Source: an uncultured Mycoplasmatota bacterium (lineage in GTDB: Bacteria > Bacillota_I > Bacilli_A > RF39 > UBA660). From it: 22,686 nucleotides of DNA. A program made the translations under genes and the position numbers. The notes beneath the pieces were generated by a model. It saw only the letters and a list, made by a program, of their open reading frames with translations. It was not told the DNA's origin and did not search any database. Location: the NCBI GenBank assembly GCA_947572405.1, contig CANPBV010000010.1, positions 1-22,686 of the forward strand. Reading direction: 5' to 3'. Positions 21,993-22,686 of the stretch are shown piece by piece. Every line of letters starts with the position of its first letter. Position 1 is the first letter of the stretch.

Positions 21993-22565
21993 ATGTTTAT
22001 TCCAATTACCAACTATATTCCACTATTAAGTGAAGAAACTATGAACTTACACATACAAAAATTATACAAAGGATACCTTGATCGATTGAAAAATTTAACA
22101 ACAGATGATCCATTAAAAGCTGTTCTTAATATTTCAGACTATCCAATTAACAAACGAGGTCAGATTTTATATAATGCAGGAGGAGTACTTAATCATGAGC
22201 TTTACTTTGAGGAATTGAATCAGCATGGAAGCCATGAACCGAAGAAAAAATTAAAAGCGACAATAGAAAAAAAATATGGAACCTTTGAAAATTTTAAGCA
22301 GGAATTTATACGTATTTCTAATCAATTAGTAGGTTCTGGATATACATTTTTAGTGCTTCGTAATAATGACTTAGATATTGTAAACATGAGCAATCAAGAA
22401 ACACCATATTCCTATGATATGGTACCAATTATGAATATTGATTTGTGGGAGCATGCCTATTATTTAGATTACAAAACTGATAAAGGCAAGTACATAGAAG
22501 CGTTTTTTAAACTTTTAGATTTTGATGTGATTGAGAATCGATATGAGCAAGCCACTCAAAATTAA
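21993..22565 (+). CDS. sodA: Fe/Mn-family superoxide dismutase, atypical
   Basis: Disproportionates superoxide in the cytosol. The 190-residue product is a little shorter than usual. All four metal ligands are present: His20, His68 (in VLNHELYF), Asp150 and His154 (in DLWEHAYYLDY). Tyr28 matches the gateway Tyr34 of E. coli MnSOD. The sequence NAGG before the second ligand and Gln135 in NQETP fit the Mn-type arrangement. Unusual are Leu24 where the second-shell His30 is expected, Phe72 in place of the usual Trp after NHxxY, and the segment SGYTFLVL in place of SGWAWLV. GGAGGAA precedes the ATG. The following gene starts inside its 3' end. From memory sodA lies close to pbpA in B. subtilis, and SodA has been linked to spore-coat maturation there. 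Confidence 0.87.
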   Translation: MFIPITNYIPLLSEETMNLHIQKLYKGYLDRLKNLTTDDPLKAVLNISDYPINKRGQILYNAGGVLNHELYFEELNQHGSHEPKKKLKATIEKKYGTFENFKQEFIRISNQLVGSGYTFLVLRNNDLDIVNMSNQETPYSYDMVPIMNIDLWEHAYYLDYKTDKGKYIEAFFKLLDFDVIENRYEQATQN

Positions 22566-22686
22566 AAAACATATGCGAAAACAAAATTACAAATCATTTC
22601 ATAGAAAAAAAGAAAGAAATATCACATCAATCGTTTTAAAAAGATATTATATATTAATTGGAGTTATTATATTTGTAATGACCGCT
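22543..22686 (+). CDS. 5' part of a probable class B penicillin-binding protein
   Basis: The frame from ATG 22543 is open to the window edge (48 codons). It has a strongly basic N-terminus (MSKPLKIKKHMRKQNYKSFH, then RKKER) followed by the start of a membrane helix (YYILIGVIIFVMTA). Such a basic tail plus single anchor is typical of class B PBPs, and the position directly after sodA matches sodA-yqgE-pbpA in B. subtilis as I remember it; no catalytic motif is inside the window. The start overlaps sodA by 23 bases and has only a weak TTGAG upstream. ATG 22573 is an alternative without a ribosome binding site. Confidence 0.5.
   Translation, partial: MSKPLKIKKHMRKQNYKSFHRKKERNITSIVLKRYYILIGVIIFVMTA

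Noticed and set aside
1..22686. Mycoplasma genetic code (TGA as Trp)
   Set aside because: Intact genes such as gpr, nfo and the EIIB-like gene end at TGA with family-typical C-termini, and Trp is encoded by TGG.
1..22686. CRISPR arrays, tRNA or rRNA genes, insertion sequences with terminal repeats, prophage
   Set aside because: I looked for regularly spaced repeats, cloverleaf-like or rRNA-like sequence and transposase or integrase motifs and found none I could support.

Overview
The window is AT-rich DNA from a spore-forming, low-GC Gram-positive bacterium of the class Bacilli. Evidence for this is a divisome regulator of the EzrA type, two alpha/beta-type small acid-soluble spore proteins (SASPs), the germination protease Gpr that degrades such SASPs, a collagen-like spore-surface-type protein, a KinB-like histidine kinase and perfect Spo0A boxes. 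Several ordinary genes end in TGA, so the standard bacterial code is used rather than the Mycoplasma code. Genes are tightly packed, stop codons often lie inside terminator stems, and two convergent pairs overlap. This suggests a compact genome, perhaps a gut Bacilli lineage related to Erysipelotrichia or RF39; that placement is inference.

Layout. Positions 1-1763 hold the 3' end of a uridine-kinase-like nucleoside kinase, a small unknown gene and glyceraldehyde-3-phosphate dehydrogenase, closed by tandem terminators. An isolated FkbM-type methyltransferase follows (1911-2849), then a gene-poor stretch with a decayed reading frame (2850-3291). On the minus strand come a stand-alone protein-kinase-fold gene and rpsD, the latter with a strong promoter and a structured leader. 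On the plus strand from 5072 lie ezrA, then a three-gene unit (a ParB-like unknown protein, an RsmF-like rRNA methyltransferase, thiI), then two SASP genes with sigma-G-type promoters and a 29-codon gene. A tandem HD-domain protein (11885-14245) converges on and overlaps a RodA-type SEDS gene. Divergent from the SEDS gene are a membrane-anchored EIIB-like protein without its phosphorylatable cysteine and a KinB-like kinase with two Spo0A boxes in front. The minus strand then carries the collagen-like protein, a transglutaminase-like protein and rpsT. Divergent from rpsT is gpr, followed by a second decayed stretch, nfo, a YqfT/DUF2624-like gene, an atypical superoxide dismutase and the start of a probable class B penicillin-binding protein.

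How it fits together. From memory of Bacillus subtilis, rpsD-ezrA-thiI-sspA, rpsT-gpr, nfo-yqfT and sodA-pbpA are all recognisable neighbourhoods, so the window looks like several condensed Bacilli neighbourhoods joined together. Sporulation is the main theme: SASPs protect spore DNA, Gpr removes them at germination, the kinase plausibly feeds Spo0A, and the collagen-like protein plausibly decorates the spore. Cell-wall and division genes (ezrA, SEDS, PBP) and translation or RNA-modification genes (rpsD, rpsT, rsmF-like, thiI) make up most of the rest.

I see no complete insertion sequence, prophage, CRISPR array, tRNA or rRNA. The most novel-looking points are the Spo0A-box-controlled kinase, its cysteine-less EIIB-like neighbour, the ParB-like protein in the thiI unit, the double-HD protein and the 29-codon gene coupled to a SASP gene.
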